In this document: piece after piece, positions 23,901 through 34,739 of the stretch
Layout of the letters: every line of letters begins with the position of its first letter
Numbering within the stretch: position 1 is the stretch's first letter
NCBI RefSeq assembly: GCF_021347895.1
Contig: NC_067130.1
Location: forward strand, 27,487,817-27,551,816
Reading direction: 5' to 3'
Source: Acanthochromis polyacanthus
Lineage: Eukaryota; Chordata; Actinopteri; Pomacentridae
Length of the DNA: 64,000 nt
Notes under the pieces: generated by a model
What the model was told of the DNA's origin: nothing
Database searches by the model: none
What the model saw: the letters and a program-made list of their open reading frames with translations, nothing else
Position numbers and translations under genes: made by a program

Positions 23901-25093
23901 AGTAACTGCTTTGAAAACTAATCAAATAGTGCCGCCACAGAGTCGAATATATCCGTTGGCTCTGCGGCGCCAAACCTCATACCAACACATGTGCAGGAAG
24001 CTAATAAAAGAGGCCTGACACACCACTCGTTTTATGTATAAACAGCCACATAATCTCCACAGCAGTCATCACTGATCAGGTCTGTAATCTTAAACGCATG
24101 ATGGATATAACCATGAGTGACAGTTTTAAGGGGTTACTTCAGGCTTTTTGCACCAGCTTCATCCAGATCAGCTATTAGTCGGCTTTAATCCATCCATGTG
24201 GCAATGCTGCAGAAAAACGCAGCCAAAGCTCAGATAATATGACTTAGACTTAACAGTATTAGAGCAGTATGTGCTTATGATGATGATGATTATTACCATC
24301 ACTGCTAATGTGACCACTGCAGGATTCCGAAAATTAAGTGAAAACCTCGTCGAGACTTTGTGCCACAACATAAAGAAAATAAACGTTTCCCCTCCCCAGT
24401 GCACCACGCTTCAGTGGAGCTCTGGCTCTCCAGAGGAAAATCGTCAGTAGGAGTTGGAGTAGGAGTACGGGAAGAAGTCAGAAATAAATTCCACAGTGTA
24501 TTATGCAGCGGTGTGTCGGTGTAATCCAATGATACACACTTGCCTATTTGCATATTCTCCATGCATTTGTCTTTAAACTGGACTGTGAGTCTAAAAACTT
24601 GGATCAATACGTTATATGGGACCTGCAGATGCTGAAAATGTTGAATACTGTGATATATTTGATCACCGACCTCAGGAAATATGAATTAATTTAAGGGAAA
24701 TATATAATATTAATGACCAAACAGAGATATTACTCATTCCAGCAGCCTAACAAGCTCAGAGACATCTCTGAAAAATACAGCCTTTGAGCTGAGAGAGGGG
24801 GGGAAAAAAAAAAAAAAACGCATGCAAAGCTCCATCACGATAACGCGACGCCCCGAAAAATCCCAGATGATATCTTGTCTCATATCATGATACTGAAAAA
24901 TGTGACAAAATAAGAGTCAAATTCGGTGCGAGTTTCTGTTACCGCTCTGTCGTATGATGCAAGAGGGAGAAACAGAAATGTAAATGATGGTGGCTTCGAG
25001 CCAGTCAGCCTCGCACTCATCACAGAGACTGAAGGAAGTGGCAGGCAGCAGAGACGGAAGGACAGAAAGACAGACTGTTAGGCAACCACTGAC
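20982..25093. other. igsf9 intron between coding exons 6 and 5
   Basis: Apart from a Tc1-like remnant near 21650-21950, this intron is ordinary AT-rich DNA. It has a TTTGAAT/TTGAATT-rich stretch at 22960-23060 and short TGATGATGAT and poly-A tracts. No exon is supported. Confidence 0.6.
21650..21950 (+). mobile_element. Degraded Tc1-like transposon remnant (C-terminal part)
   Basis: Blocks such as CTACAGCAGGATGATGATCC (a worn LLQQDNDPKHT-type catalytic motif), ACTAGAAGCCTTTTGCAAAG, AAATCCTACCCAAACAAG and GGCTGTTACTAAGTACTGAC follow the order seen in the 3' part of an abundant fish Tc1-like family. The frame is broken and terminal repeats were not located. Confidence 0.55.
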
Positions 25094-25205
25094 CTTTGAT
25101 CTCCACTTTTGTCATGCGGGTCACGTTTCCCTCGGAGTTGGAGGCGTGGCAGGTGTACTGTCCTGCTGACTGCATGCTCACCGCTCCCAGAGATAAGACC
25201 CCATC
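25094..25205 (-). CDS. igsf9: igsf9-like coding exon 5: second half of Ig domain 2
   Basis: This 112-bp exon runs from phase 0 to phase 1. It has the acceptor TTTACCAG (AG at 25207-25206) and the donor GTCAGT after 25094. It begins in frame after exon 4's final Gln: DGVLSLGAVSMQSAGQYTCH, then ASNSEGNVTRMTKVEIK, roughly residues 187-223 if exon 4 carried its expected base. AGQYTC supplies the second Ig2 cysteine, and SNSEGNVT corresponds to the SSTEGSAT loop of human IGSF9. The last base joins GT of exon 6 to give the Gly before PPVIVV. Confidence 0.92.
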
Positions 25206-25209
25206 CTGG

Positions 25210-25340
25210 TAAATATGACACGACACAGATACACAAATACATGACGTTAGCTTCATACACCAAATCTCTCACAGAAACCACAACAGACAGCTTTAATTGT
25301 GACACATGCAACAGTTTAGACACTTTACTTGTTGAAAAGG

Positions 25341-25371
<31 letters not shown>

Positions 25372-25626
25372 CAGTCTAGACAACAAATTTCCTCCAAAAT
25401 AAGCAGTCAATGAAACAGCTGAGCATTTCCATCTTGAAATTTTAGTCTCAAAAACACAGAACCAGAACTTTCATGCAAATCAAACCCAGGAAAACTTAAG
25501 AAGAGGGATTATTTTCATAGAAAAACCTTCCAAATACGCAGCTTTGACACCAAAACATTTTTAGGAGGCTAATCAAGGTTTAGTTAACAGAGAATTTGTG
25601 GTGTCTTGTTTAAGCGTGCAGCCAAA
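25210..25626. repeat. Intronic duplicated segment, copy A
   Basis: This roughly 400-bp segment next to exon 5 recurs at 26578-26965 and partly at 26975-27060 and 29485-29730. Shared blocks include GACAGCTTTAATTGTGACAC, TGAGCATTTCCATCTTGAAA, TTTTAGTCTCAAAAACAC, TTTCATGCAAATCAAACCC and TAATCAAGGTTTAG. It has a long poly-T at 25338-25366. The exon itself is not included. Confidence 0.8.
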
Positions 25627-26577
25627 TACACTGACCAGCCAAAAAAAAGTTGCCCACTCTCATATTTTGTTGGACTGCCTTCAGCTTTGAGTATGGCACT
25701 CATTTGCTGTGGCATTGTTTCGATAAGCTTCTGCAACGTCATAGCAGTTATTTCTAGCCAGAGATGCATTCGTTTTTTTCCACCAAGATCTTATATTGAT
25801 GATGGGACAGTTGGACCGCTGTGCCAAGTCTTCTCCAGAACATCCCAAAGATTCTCAGTGAGGCTGAGGTCTGGACTCTGTGGAGGCCAATCCATGTGTG
25901 AAAAAGACGTTTCATGCTCCCTGAATCACTCATTTACAATGTGAGCCCCATGAATTCTGGCATCGTCATCTTGGAACATTCCCATGACATCAGGGAGGAA
26001 AAACTCCATTGAAGGAAAGGCCTGGTCATTCAGTATATTCAGGTAGTCAGCTGACCTCATTCTTTGGGAACATAACGTTGCTGAACCTGACCAACCCCAG
26101 ATCATAACCTTAACCCCCACAGGCTTGTAAGCACTAGCCATGATGAGTTCATCATTTCATCTGCCCTTCTTACCCTGATGCCCCCATTACTTTTGAACAG
26201 GGTAAATGTGGACTCATCCGACCACATTTGTTCCTCAAAGATGATGGTTCTCCACTATCCAGCCAGGTTTTAATAATGCGTTGGATGGTTCTTAACCTGA
26301 TTTGAGTAGTTTCAGAAACCTCCTTAGTTGTTTTCTTTGCTTGATGCAGGCCAATAGTTTGACTCTTCTGAAACAGATGAACATCCTATCCATGACCACA
26401 GGATATGTCTTCTGACATGGTTGTTTAAGAAATGAGAAGCTCCTCACTGCATCAGCTAGGGTTAAATAAGTTGTTGTCAGCTGAAACATATTCATCACTG
26501 CAGTAATTATCCAATTACCTCTAACCTATTTGCTTAGTTAAATCCAGGTGGCGACTTTTTATTGGCCAGGCAGTGTA
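25627..26577 (-). mobile_element. Internally deleted Tc1-like DNA transposon
   Basis: The left end is TACACTGACCAGCCAAAAAA and the right end, read inversely, is TACACTGCCTGGCCAATAAA; both lie at TA. On the minus strand it has worn transposase: QRKQLRRFLKLLKSGLRTIQ from the HTH domain, then [27 protein letters not shown] and [17 protein letters not shown] from the DDE domain, and LQKLIETMPQQMSAILKAEG near the C-terminus. At 951 bp it lacks about 40% of a full element and has frame breaks. It sits between duplicated segments A and B. Confidence 0.88.
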
Positions 26578-27060
26578 GACATACAAATATATGATGTTAG
26601 ATACACATACTAAAAGACACACAGAAACCACAACAGCAAGCTTTAATTTGTGACACATGCAAAAGTAGACACCTTCAGTTTTACTTTACTTTTAGAACAT
26701 TTAAAAAGGCCATTTTTTACAGTCTAGACAACAAATTTCCACCAAAATAAGTCATCAACTAACCAGCTGAGCATTTCCATCTTGAAATTTTAGTCTCAAA
26801 AACACAAAACCAGACCTTTCATGCAAATCAAACCCAGAAAAACCTAAAAAGAGGAATTACTTTCATAGAAAAATCTTCCAAACATGCAAGTTTGACACCC
26901 AAACATGAGTTTTAGGAGGTTAATCAAGGTTTAGCCTAGATAATTGGTGGTACCTTGCTAACTGTGCAGCAAAACAGTTACACAAATACATAAAGTTGGC
27001 TACATACATTGAATGACACAAATAAACTACAACAGACAGCTTTAATTGTTGCATATGCTC
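26578..27060. repeat. Intronic duplicated segment, copy B and start of copy C
   Basis: 26578-26965 repeats copy A block by block. 26975-27060 begins the unit a third time (CACAAATACATAAAGTTGGC, then CAACAGACAGCTTTAATTG) before breaking off at a Tc1 fragment. Copies A, B and C therefore form a tandem series broken by a transposon. Confidence 0.75.
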
Positions 27061-27061
27061 T

Positions 27062-27262
27062 ACACTAGTACTTTCAGTGCCATCATCAGTGTCATTTGCA
27101 TCCACAATTTGCTGATATTTAGCAAAGTTCAATCTTCCTTCTATCTGCACAGTTTTCCCAGAGCCACCAGCTGCCACATAACCCCAAAGCAGAATATCTT
27201 CCACCCAATGCTTAACAGTTGGCAAGGTGCTTTTTTCTCCAAACACATCTTTGGGGGCTAAA
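27062..27262 (-). mobile_element. Tc1-type transposase fragment (catalytic-domain piece)
   Basis: The minus strand reads VFGEKSTLPTVKHWVEDILL, then WGYVAAGGSGKTVQIEGRLN and FAKYQQIVDAN. This matches the segment of fish Tc1 transposases that reads, roughly, NTVPTVKHGGGSxMLWGCFA and continues to KYQQILDAN. Only about 65 residues survive, and no terminal repeats were seen. It is a different family from 25627-26577. Confidence 0.75.
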
Positions 27263-27742
27263 ATATTTTAATTTTTAATCTGCAACACAGCGAGCTAGAT
27301 AACTACAGTTGGTAGAGAAATGCAGTGGAATAAAAACATAAAATATTGTGTTTTCCAGCTAGATACTGGTGCTCAATGCTCCAGTATCACTAATCATGCT
27401 TTTCTTCTCTTACATGTGTAGTTGTGCATAAATGTTTAGACATATTTCACATTTTGCTCATTTTTAAAGTGTTTTTTTTAGCCAAACACTCATTAAAATT
27501 AGCCTGTGTAAATGTGGCAAGGATCAAGGGCTGAGAAGTGAAACCAACACAGAAGAGCCAAAAAACAACAGTTCCTCAAATGGCCACTAGAGGCCGCCTT
27601 CAAACACTCATCTCCCATAGAACTCCATGTTAATATGCCAAACATTACAGCAGAAATACCTAGACATTTTTACAGCGCAGCTGCACTATGATTTAAAACC
27701 CCTGTTCCACAGTGATTTCATCTTCCTATACAGTCAAGTTAC

Positions 27743-28488
27743 AGCCCGGTCTCACGGGGATTCGTGAAACTGTCACGTCAGTTTTTGTTTCGGTTTCGTG
27801 TGCACCAACACGATGTCGTCATGTTTTTCGTGCCGCTCACCACGAGCGAAACCCGCTGTGGTAATCACATCTGAAAGTGGTTTATACCGGCGGATTCATG
27901 ACGATCTAAGCTGTCCATCGGCGTTTGCGGTGGCCGCTGCGGCCGCCACTGCGGCCGCCGGACATTCTTTAAATTCCTATGCAAATTCGGCGGATTCATG
28001 ACGATTTAAGCTGTCCATCGGCGTTTGCGGCCACCGCCATTACGGCCGCCATTGCGGCTGCAAGACATCTGGCCGCAGCGGCGGCCGCAGTGGCGGCCGC
28101 GGCGGCAGCCGCAAACGCCAATAGACAGCTTAAATCGTCATGAATCCGCCGGTATAAACCACTTTCAGATGTGTGCAGCAGCGGCCGGATGTCCGGCGGC
28201 CGTAATGGCGGCCGCGGTAGCGGCCGCAAACGCCGATGGACAGCTTAAATCGTCATGAATCCGCCGAATTTGCATAGGAATTTAAAGAATGTCCGGCGGC
28301 CGCAAACGCCAATGGACACCTTAGATCGTCATGAATCCGCCGGTATAAACCACTTTCAGATGTGATTACCACAGCGGGTTTCGCTCGTGGTGAGCGGCAC
28401 GAAAAACATGACGACATCGTGTTGGTGCGCACGAAACCGAAACAAAAACTGACGTGACAGTTTCACGAATCCCCGTGAGACCGTGTTG
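27743..28488. mobile_element. 746-bp near-perfect palindromic (foldback) element with 8-bp target duplication
   Basis: Flanked by the direct repeat CAAGTTAC (27735-27742 and 28489-28496). The arms begin GGTCTCACGGGGATTCGTGA and are inverse copies of each other with only a few differences over about 180 bp. The middle is rich in GCGGCCGC and carries the motif GGCGGATTCATGACGAT then TTAAGCTGTCCATCGGCG five times, two on plus and three on minus. An 8-bp duplication fits hAT-type or related transposases. There is no transposase gene; the alanine-rich frames on both strands are by-products of GCGGCC repeats. Confidence 0.9.
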
Positions 28489-28849
28489 CAAGTTACTCAT
28501 TATTTCATGAGCAAACAAAGGAAACGCAAAACTCCCACACAGCTTTGCTTTGATGACTGTTCTCTCACAGAGTGAAGGATTATGGGAATTTAACCAAGCA
28601 CAGAGCCTTCAGAGCCAAAATTGCATCACTCTACACCGATGACGCCATTTGAACGTTGACTGCTGATTGTTAGGAAGGTTGGTTTGAACAGGAAAGGGTA
28701 AAGGGTCATTTCAGTATTATGAACAATGCATGTGATTTTTACCAATGTTTGTGAAAGCAACATGCCCACCTACAGTGCTCTCAAACATTGGTCCATTGCT
28801 TTTACCATTACACATGGGCAGAAAAAAAAATGCACCAGCAAAAGCAGCG

Positions 28850-29240
28850 TGTTACGCCCCCTGGTGATAACTTCTGTTGGCAGCTTTTTGACTTTGCTAG
28901 AAGCTACTTGTTACTCATTTTCTGTGTCCTGTAGCCATTTAAAACTGGTTACTAGCTGGTATTTATCCTTATTTGTTAATTACTTTTGTTAGACACATTG
29001 GTGTTGGTATCATGTCTTTAAGTTTGGCTTGGGAGTTTTGTTATTTTATTTTAGCTAGTTTTTACAACTCTGCTGGCTTTTTGTTTGGTTTTAATTGTCT
29101 CTTTGATTTAGCAACACCCACCAGCTCTGGGTTATTTGTTATATTATCTTTTCTTTTGTTAATTATGTCACTAAGTAGTAAATTGCTTTACGAAACCAAG
29201 AACACCTGGTTTTTGTTAACTTCTCAGCTGACACAGGACA
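28850..29240 (+). repeat. Dispersed repeat, family unknown (copy 2)
   Basis: Same family and orientation as 5110-5700, with matching blocks in the same order (CCCCCTGGTGATAA, TTAATTACTTTTGTTAG, ATCATGTCTTTAAGTTTGGC, TTAGCAACACCCACCAGCTC, AAACCAAGAACACC). No terminal repeats found. Confidence 0.6.
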
Positions 29241-29484
29241 GCTGGGTCGTAATAAAATACAGAAACAACGCATCCATTTCAGGTTGTTCCACATATTTTT
29301 GACTTGTATTCTCAAGAAGCAGCAAAGAGATATAACAGGTCATCTCCAAAACTCATAGCACAGCACTGACAAAAACCAATGTAGCAGCGTGTTTTGACCT
29401 TAAAGACACTATCTATTGAAAAGATCAAGTTTTCTTACTTCATTAGCATGTGCATATGTTAAAATGTTTTTGTTTTGTTTTTTT

Positions 29485-29730
29485 ACAGTGTAGACTACAA
29501 ATTTCCACCAAAATTAGCAGTCAACGAAAAAGAAATTCAGTGTACCAATGAGTCTCACAAGCACGGAATCAGACCTTTATTACAAAACAAACCCTAGAAA
29601 ACCTAAGGTGTTTGTGTTTGACACTCAAACATGAACTCGTAGGAGGTTAATCAATGACTGGACTGATTTAAAACGAACTGTAGGAAGGTTTAGCTGACAG
29701 ACAATTGACAGTGCCTTGTTACAAACAGGT
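29485..29730. repeat. Intronic duplicated segment, copy D (diverged)
   Basis: It shares GACTACAAATTTCCACCAAA, CAAACCCTAGAAAACCTAA, TTTGACACTCAAACATGA and AGGAGGTTAATCAA with copies A and B, in order. It lies about 2.4 kb from the A-B-C series, with the palindromic element and other sequence between. Confidence 0.65.
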
Positions 29731-30545
29731 TACTTTGGAAGAGTTTACATTTAAATCATCTTAACACAAAATTCACTAATTAAAGTCTGCAAAGCAACAT
29801 TCAAATAAGACAATGGGGTTTTGGAAAGGAGTTAAAATGGCTCTCTTACCACAATTACATCAACATTTTCTAACAGAGCCCCACCCTCTATAAACCTCAG
29901 AAAAGACAAATCTCACATGTCAAATAATCTAAAGTGTTGTAACTATTGCAGAAAATTGAGTGTTCAGCTAAGATCCCATCACTGACGGGCGGAAGTTCTA
30001 AATGGAAAAAAAATCTTTTTTTTTTTTTTTTAAACCAAAGCAAGGTCTTTTAAAACTGCTAAATAATAGCAGTTATTTTTATCAGAATCACTTCCTTCAA
30101 CAGTCTGAAAATAGCTGGATGAAACTAACAGAAATATCACATTTCAATCAATATTTCTCTCTTTTTTTCCACCATTTGCTCCCTCTGATCATCTCCAAAA
30201 TGCTAATGTCAAGGCGCTTGTCTTCTAACATTCAACCGACTGCATTTCGATGAGCATCTATTGAACGGAGCATCATGGATTTAGTTGCAAAGTCAAGTCA
30301 CCATCTCTGTGCTCACATCCTGGCTTTAAGCCAAATGAAAGAAGAGGAGTCGATGTGGTGGATTTGCAGCAAAAAAAAAGTGTCAAAAACACTAATACTC
30401 CTGATGTAAATCTAATGGAGGTATAAATGAACAAGAAAAGAAACTGTTAAACATGATAATCAATATGGCAATTAATCATAAATTAGATGTCACTACTGCG
30501 ACAGGCTAAGAGCAAATATTTGAGCAGAAAGTCCAAGACTGACCA

Positions 30546-31019
30546 CCCAGATAAACTATGGGTGAATCAATGTTGAATCTATGTTGAGACCTAACGTCGA
30601 AATTATACAGAAAGCGCAAGGTTGATAAAATGTTGAGTCAACGTTTGCTTACATAGATTACATGTTTGCAAACATAGATTCAACATTAATTAAATATTGA
30701 CCTGTCAAACATTTTAATTAAACCAAAATACAATGTAGATTCAATGGTATCTTTTAAACACAAACTTCAATGTTGACAAAATGTTGTTGAATCAACGTTG
30801 ATCCAACCATCAGTCTTCAACCGTAACCACAATTCAACCTTCTTAACCCTAATTCAACATTGATTTAACATCTTTTGCTATCTGGGTAAAGTGTGATTTA
30901 TGGTTGAAAAGCAAACGTTGACTCAACATTTTATCGACCTTGCGCTTTCTGTATAATTTCGACGTTAGGTCTCAACATAGATTCAACATTGATTCACCCA
31001 TAGTTTGCTATCTGGGCAC
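30546..31019. mobile_element. Second foldback element, long inverted repeats
   Basis: The left arm runs from CACCCAGATAAACTATGGGT through AACGTCGAAATTATACAG to GTTGAGTCAACGTTTGC. The right arm is its inverse and ends ATAGTTTGCTATCTGGGC. Arms match over about 110 bp. An extra internal end, TTTGCTATCTGGG near 30875-30888, suggests an element partly duplicated as an inverse copy. The interior is rich in TTCAAC/GTTGAA words. No transposase and no clear target duplication. Confidence 0.8.
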
Positions 31020-31294
31020 AAACTATGATAGAATACAAAAGAACTTTTCTTCTCTCCTTTTTCAACATGTCACAACTCAGATTTATCTTGTGATCCTTTG
31101 GACTGGAAGTACTGTACAAGACTGGCTTCAAACAGTTAATTGCCTCTTTTTTCCTCACTTAGACTGCAGTTTAACAACTTATTGTCATATATAATAATAG
31201 CATGAGTAACAGTATGTCTAAAGGTGACGCATAAAAAAATCCATATATTAACCTCATTATTGCATAAATGCTTTTATTCTGAGTTCTCACCTAC

Positions 31295-31442
31295 CTGATA
31301 ATTTACTCTTTGAATGACAGTGCCGTCCTTTAGCCAGGTGATGTTTGGAGTTGGGTTGCCGTGAGCAACACAGGAAAAGAAAGATGGCTTCCGACCAGAG
31401 CCTCAAGCACAGGGGGCGGGGCTTCAGTGAAGATGGGCGGGG
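31295..31442 (-). CDS. igsf9: igsf9-like coding exon 4: first half of Ig2, carrying a frameshift
   Basis: The acceptor is CTGTAG (AG at 31444-31443) and the donor GTAGGT follows 31295. The 5' part reads APPIFTEAPPPVLEALVG. The 3' part reads KPSFFSCVAHGNPTPN and then ITWLKDGTVIQRVNYQ, but in a different frame. The switch falls near 31390-31395. The exon is 148 bp, whereas its phases need 149, so one base appears to be missing. With one extra base the spacing from PPxF to the Ig cysteine is 24 residues, the same as in human IGSF9, and the ten exons sum to a multiple of three. As given, the first frame reaches TAA at 31332-31330 and would truncate the protein within Ig2. The rest of the exon is well conserved, which favours a sequence error or a recent allele over an old pseudogene. 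Confidence 0.85.
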
Positions 31443-34156
31443 CTACAGATTGAAAAACAAAATAAAATTTAACTGGACATATCTATTCATCTTCATATCG
31501 TAAAAGTATGACATTAAAACTGGAAAACTGGGATCCTGAAATACATATTCACATTCATTTTTGCTAAATAAAGTCCAATTATATGGATAAAAAAAATACA
31601 AACTAAGACCACCACTGTCATTAAAGCAGCAGAAAAAGAAAAAGAATGGCAAAAAAAAAAAAGATCCTGGACAAATAGCTTCTCCCTCTCGTCTCCCCTT
31701 TTTGTCTATAATCAGTTGATATACAGCATGGCAGCAGCTCAGTCTTGTTTGTTAGTTTACCAACATCAAGATCCATTATTATTTCACATGCCGAAGTGAA
31801 AGCGTCAGTTACAAACGCTGCCTTTTAGATCCGTTAACGTCTTGCTGCCACTTCAAGCCTCAGATCTCAACAGGGAGAATTCAGACAGATTCTTTCTTTT
31901 TATGTCTGTAAAAACTCTAAACATAAACAAGCCACTTCTTGGGAGTTCTGCTCATACTTTTGTATCATAAACAACCTGAATCTTCTTTTTGTTTTTTCTA
32001 CTCACTCACAAAAAGAAGCTTTTAGTCACATATTAAAGGAAACATGTCCAATTCCGGGTTCTTATATCTCTGCATTTCCAGCATGTAAGAGCCACTTAAA
32101 GTCTTGACTGTTTAGGAAAACAGGTAAACAATAGGTGAAGAGCATACCTGCAGGGCAAGTCAGCGAAACTACATCCAAGGCCTCAAGTATACAAGCATAA
32201 TATACTGTATTATCATCCCCATCTCTGCACTGATGCCTGCACAGACCAGCTCAGTGAAAGTGTCTTGCCTGGCTTTGATCTGCCGCACGCCGATACTTTG
32301 TTCTGCACTTTTTAGTGCGGCGAATCGCAGCAAAGGTTTGCCAAAACACAGATAAACTTCAAAGCATCGAAAAATAATGATGCATATTTCATATTGAGAT
32401 GTATTATTTAAACCCGTCAATAAGTATGATGATCACACCAGTCGGCGATTATTCTTTTCCAAAGAACCTGTGTGAAGAAAACCAACCAAATTTACTTGAT
32501 CTGTTTAAAGAGTTTTTAAACTTATAGCTTTAAAGAAGTGTTTTATATACTGTTTATATACTACCGTTCAAAAGTTTGGGGCCGCTTAGAAATGTGGTTA
32601 TTGTTGAAAGAAAAGCAGCTTGTTTTCAATGAAGATAGCATTAAATTGATCAGAAATACAGTCTAGCTATGGTTAATGTGGTAAATGACTGTTCTAGCTG
32701 GAAACAACTGATTTTTAATGGACTATCTCCACAGGGGTACAGAGGAACATTTCCAGCAACCATCACTCCTGTGTTCTAATGCTACATTGTGTTAGCTAAT
32801 GGTGTTGAAAGGCTCATTGATGATTAGAAAACCCTTGTGCACTTTGTTAGCACATAAAAAAAAGTATGAGTTGTCATGGAAAACATGAAATTCCCTGGGT
32901 GACCCCAAACTTTTGAATGGTTATGTATATTTATACAATTTTCTGTATTTGTGGTTAAAACAATGTTCTTGGCTCTCTATGTATTAATTCATGTGATACT
33001 TTTGCAGAATAAATGGAAAAACCGCACACGTGGGGAAACTGAGAAGACTGAGTTGAAAGTTCATATTTAAATGACAAATTGTGTAATGAGGCTGACCATT
33101 TTTATTGATTTATATCCTACAAATCAATAAAATTTGTACTTTGACTCCTTGTTAGCAAGCAACAAATAGAATAAACTGCATCAACACTGGATTTCTCAGG
33201 GGCAGAAAGTGGCTCCTTCACAGCTAATTCAGGAAATGAGCAAAATATTAAAAATGATTTGCAGTTTTTTTCCTTCATCTCTACCAGCAGTTATGAAAAA
33301 AAAAACAAAAAAATGAGGGACTGCAGATGAGATAATTTCAGGCTAAATAGGCCTTTAAAAGAGGCCATCTTTTGAAGCAGCTGGAGGCCTGTGAAGTCCT
33401 GTCGAACTGAAATTATGATTCACTTTTGCAAATAAACAGAGAATCTATTTCAGTTTGATTCATGTGTCTGCTGGAACATCAACCCCTAGATTACTGTCCT
33501 TAAATGGACAATTTTTGACACCTGAATGACCGATTGCAGTATTTTACCGGTGAAATATCCGTGGCACTAAAAATAGAGAGTAACCCAGAGGCAGTTAACC
33601 ATCTGTGGGGTCAATGTTGTTAGCCGGACTACAGGACTGACTACATGCCGACATTCTGGCCATTTGCCATGACCATGATCGGACCCATTAAAAAGAGGAA
33701 GCTGGTGCCGGCTTGACCTGCCACCTTGGTATAATGTGGGATAAACACAGCCGCTGAATTGCAGGGGTGTTGGTGCAAACAGGGGCTAAATGTGAAGTCT
33801 GCAGGGGGAATCTGCAGTAATCTTAATCAGAAAACATCTGATCAAACAAGTAGTAAAAACATGTAATACCTGCATGTGGTTTCATTTGACAGTTAGAACA
33901 AAAGGCCCATTGGTAACAAAAAGAAGCATTGATGCTTGATACGTAGCCTGAGGCAGCAGAATTTACCCTGATGAGTAAAAGATATCCAGCCAGACCACCT
34001 GACTGACCACGCTGAATCAAATGTTTCTTGTCACGTGAACCATCCAGTGTTTGTTTACTTCTAGATCACTGATTTGGGTGATGAAGCTGACTGTAATGCA
34101 ATGACAAAGCCTCCATGAAGAGCACGCACAGATGCACAGCGCCCCATTAACCTCAC
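31443..34156. other. igsf9 intron between coding exons 4 and 3
   Basis: It contains one short transposon derivative at 32559-32926. Otherwise it is AT-rich without recognisable features. Confidence 0.6.
32559..32926. mobile_element. Short inverted-repeat transposon derivative, Tc1/mariner type (copy 2)
   Basis: It starts TACTACCGTTCAAAAGTTT and ends GTGACCCCAAACTTTTGAA followed by TGGTTATGTA, so both ends are clear. Interior blocks such as CTAGCTGGAAACAACTGATT and CCAGCAACCATCACTCCTG match the other copies. No coding content. Confidence 0.88.
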
Positions 34157-34303
34157 CGGTTACAGAAAGCAGAGTCCAGGTGCCGTTTTGCAGCTCATCT
34201 GTGGGTTTGTCTAGCAGCAGGATTCGACACTCGTACAGGCCCTGGTCGCTCAGCTGCAGCCCCTCCAGCCTCAGGGCGGTGATTCGCACCAGAGACACCC
34301 GAC
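34157..34303 (-). CDS. igsf9: igsf9-like coding exon 3: second half of Ig domain 1
   Basis: This 147-bp exon (49 codons, phase 1 to 1) encodes roughly residues 88-136. CAG ends at 34304 and the donor is GTGAGG after 34157. The split codon from exon 2 completes Gly. The reading then runs RVSLVRITALRLEGLQLSDQ and on through GLYECRILLLDK to NGTWTLLSVT. YEC supplies the second Ig1 cysteine, preceded by the usual D-x-G-x-Y-x-C motif. The NGTW segment matches the conserved NGSW sequon at the end of Ig1 in human IGSF9 and IGSF9B. With exon 2 it completes one V-type Ig domain. Confidence 0.92.
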
Positions 34304-34739
34304 CTGCGGGGGCACATCCCAGGTAAAAAGGTTAGAAGTGAACACGAGAGAAGCCAGCTGCATGTGATTGTGATTTCACTTGTAATCTCGCAGGTCTGAG
34401 CTGTGTGGAGCTGCTGGTGTGTGAACATTAGTGTCCTCCAGTGTTGCCTGAAAAAACGAGCACACTGTAACACATGCACAAACAAGCACACAGAGCTAGA
34501 ACACACAGGCGTGCACACACTTGGAAATCTGATCTCCTGGTTGCCAGGTGACGACTCCTCAGAGCCAGTGCAGCTCGCAGCGTCAACTCTTTATGTTTTC
34601 CAGTCTGCAGCTCCTTCTGTGACCGTCTAGTTTTCACACTTTAGCAGATACACCATAACCCAACAGCACGGGACAGGAAGGTGGAAATGTGAATGAAAGT
34701 GTTACCTCATGACTGACTTTTCTCTGGAACATCTCAGGA

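Larger units (their letters stand above)
25206..31294. other. igsf9 intron between coding exons 5 and 4
   Basis: It holds the duplicated segments, two Tc1 remnants, two foldback elements and a dispersed repeat, all listed separately. The remaining parts (27263-27734, 28500-28850, 29731-30545, 31020-31294) show nothing beyond poly-T and poly-A tracts. Confidence 0.6.

Noticed and set aside
27798..28258. Alanine- and proline-rich ORFs on both strands.
   Set aside because: They arise from GCGGCC-rich sequence inside a palindrome, so both strands show the same frames.
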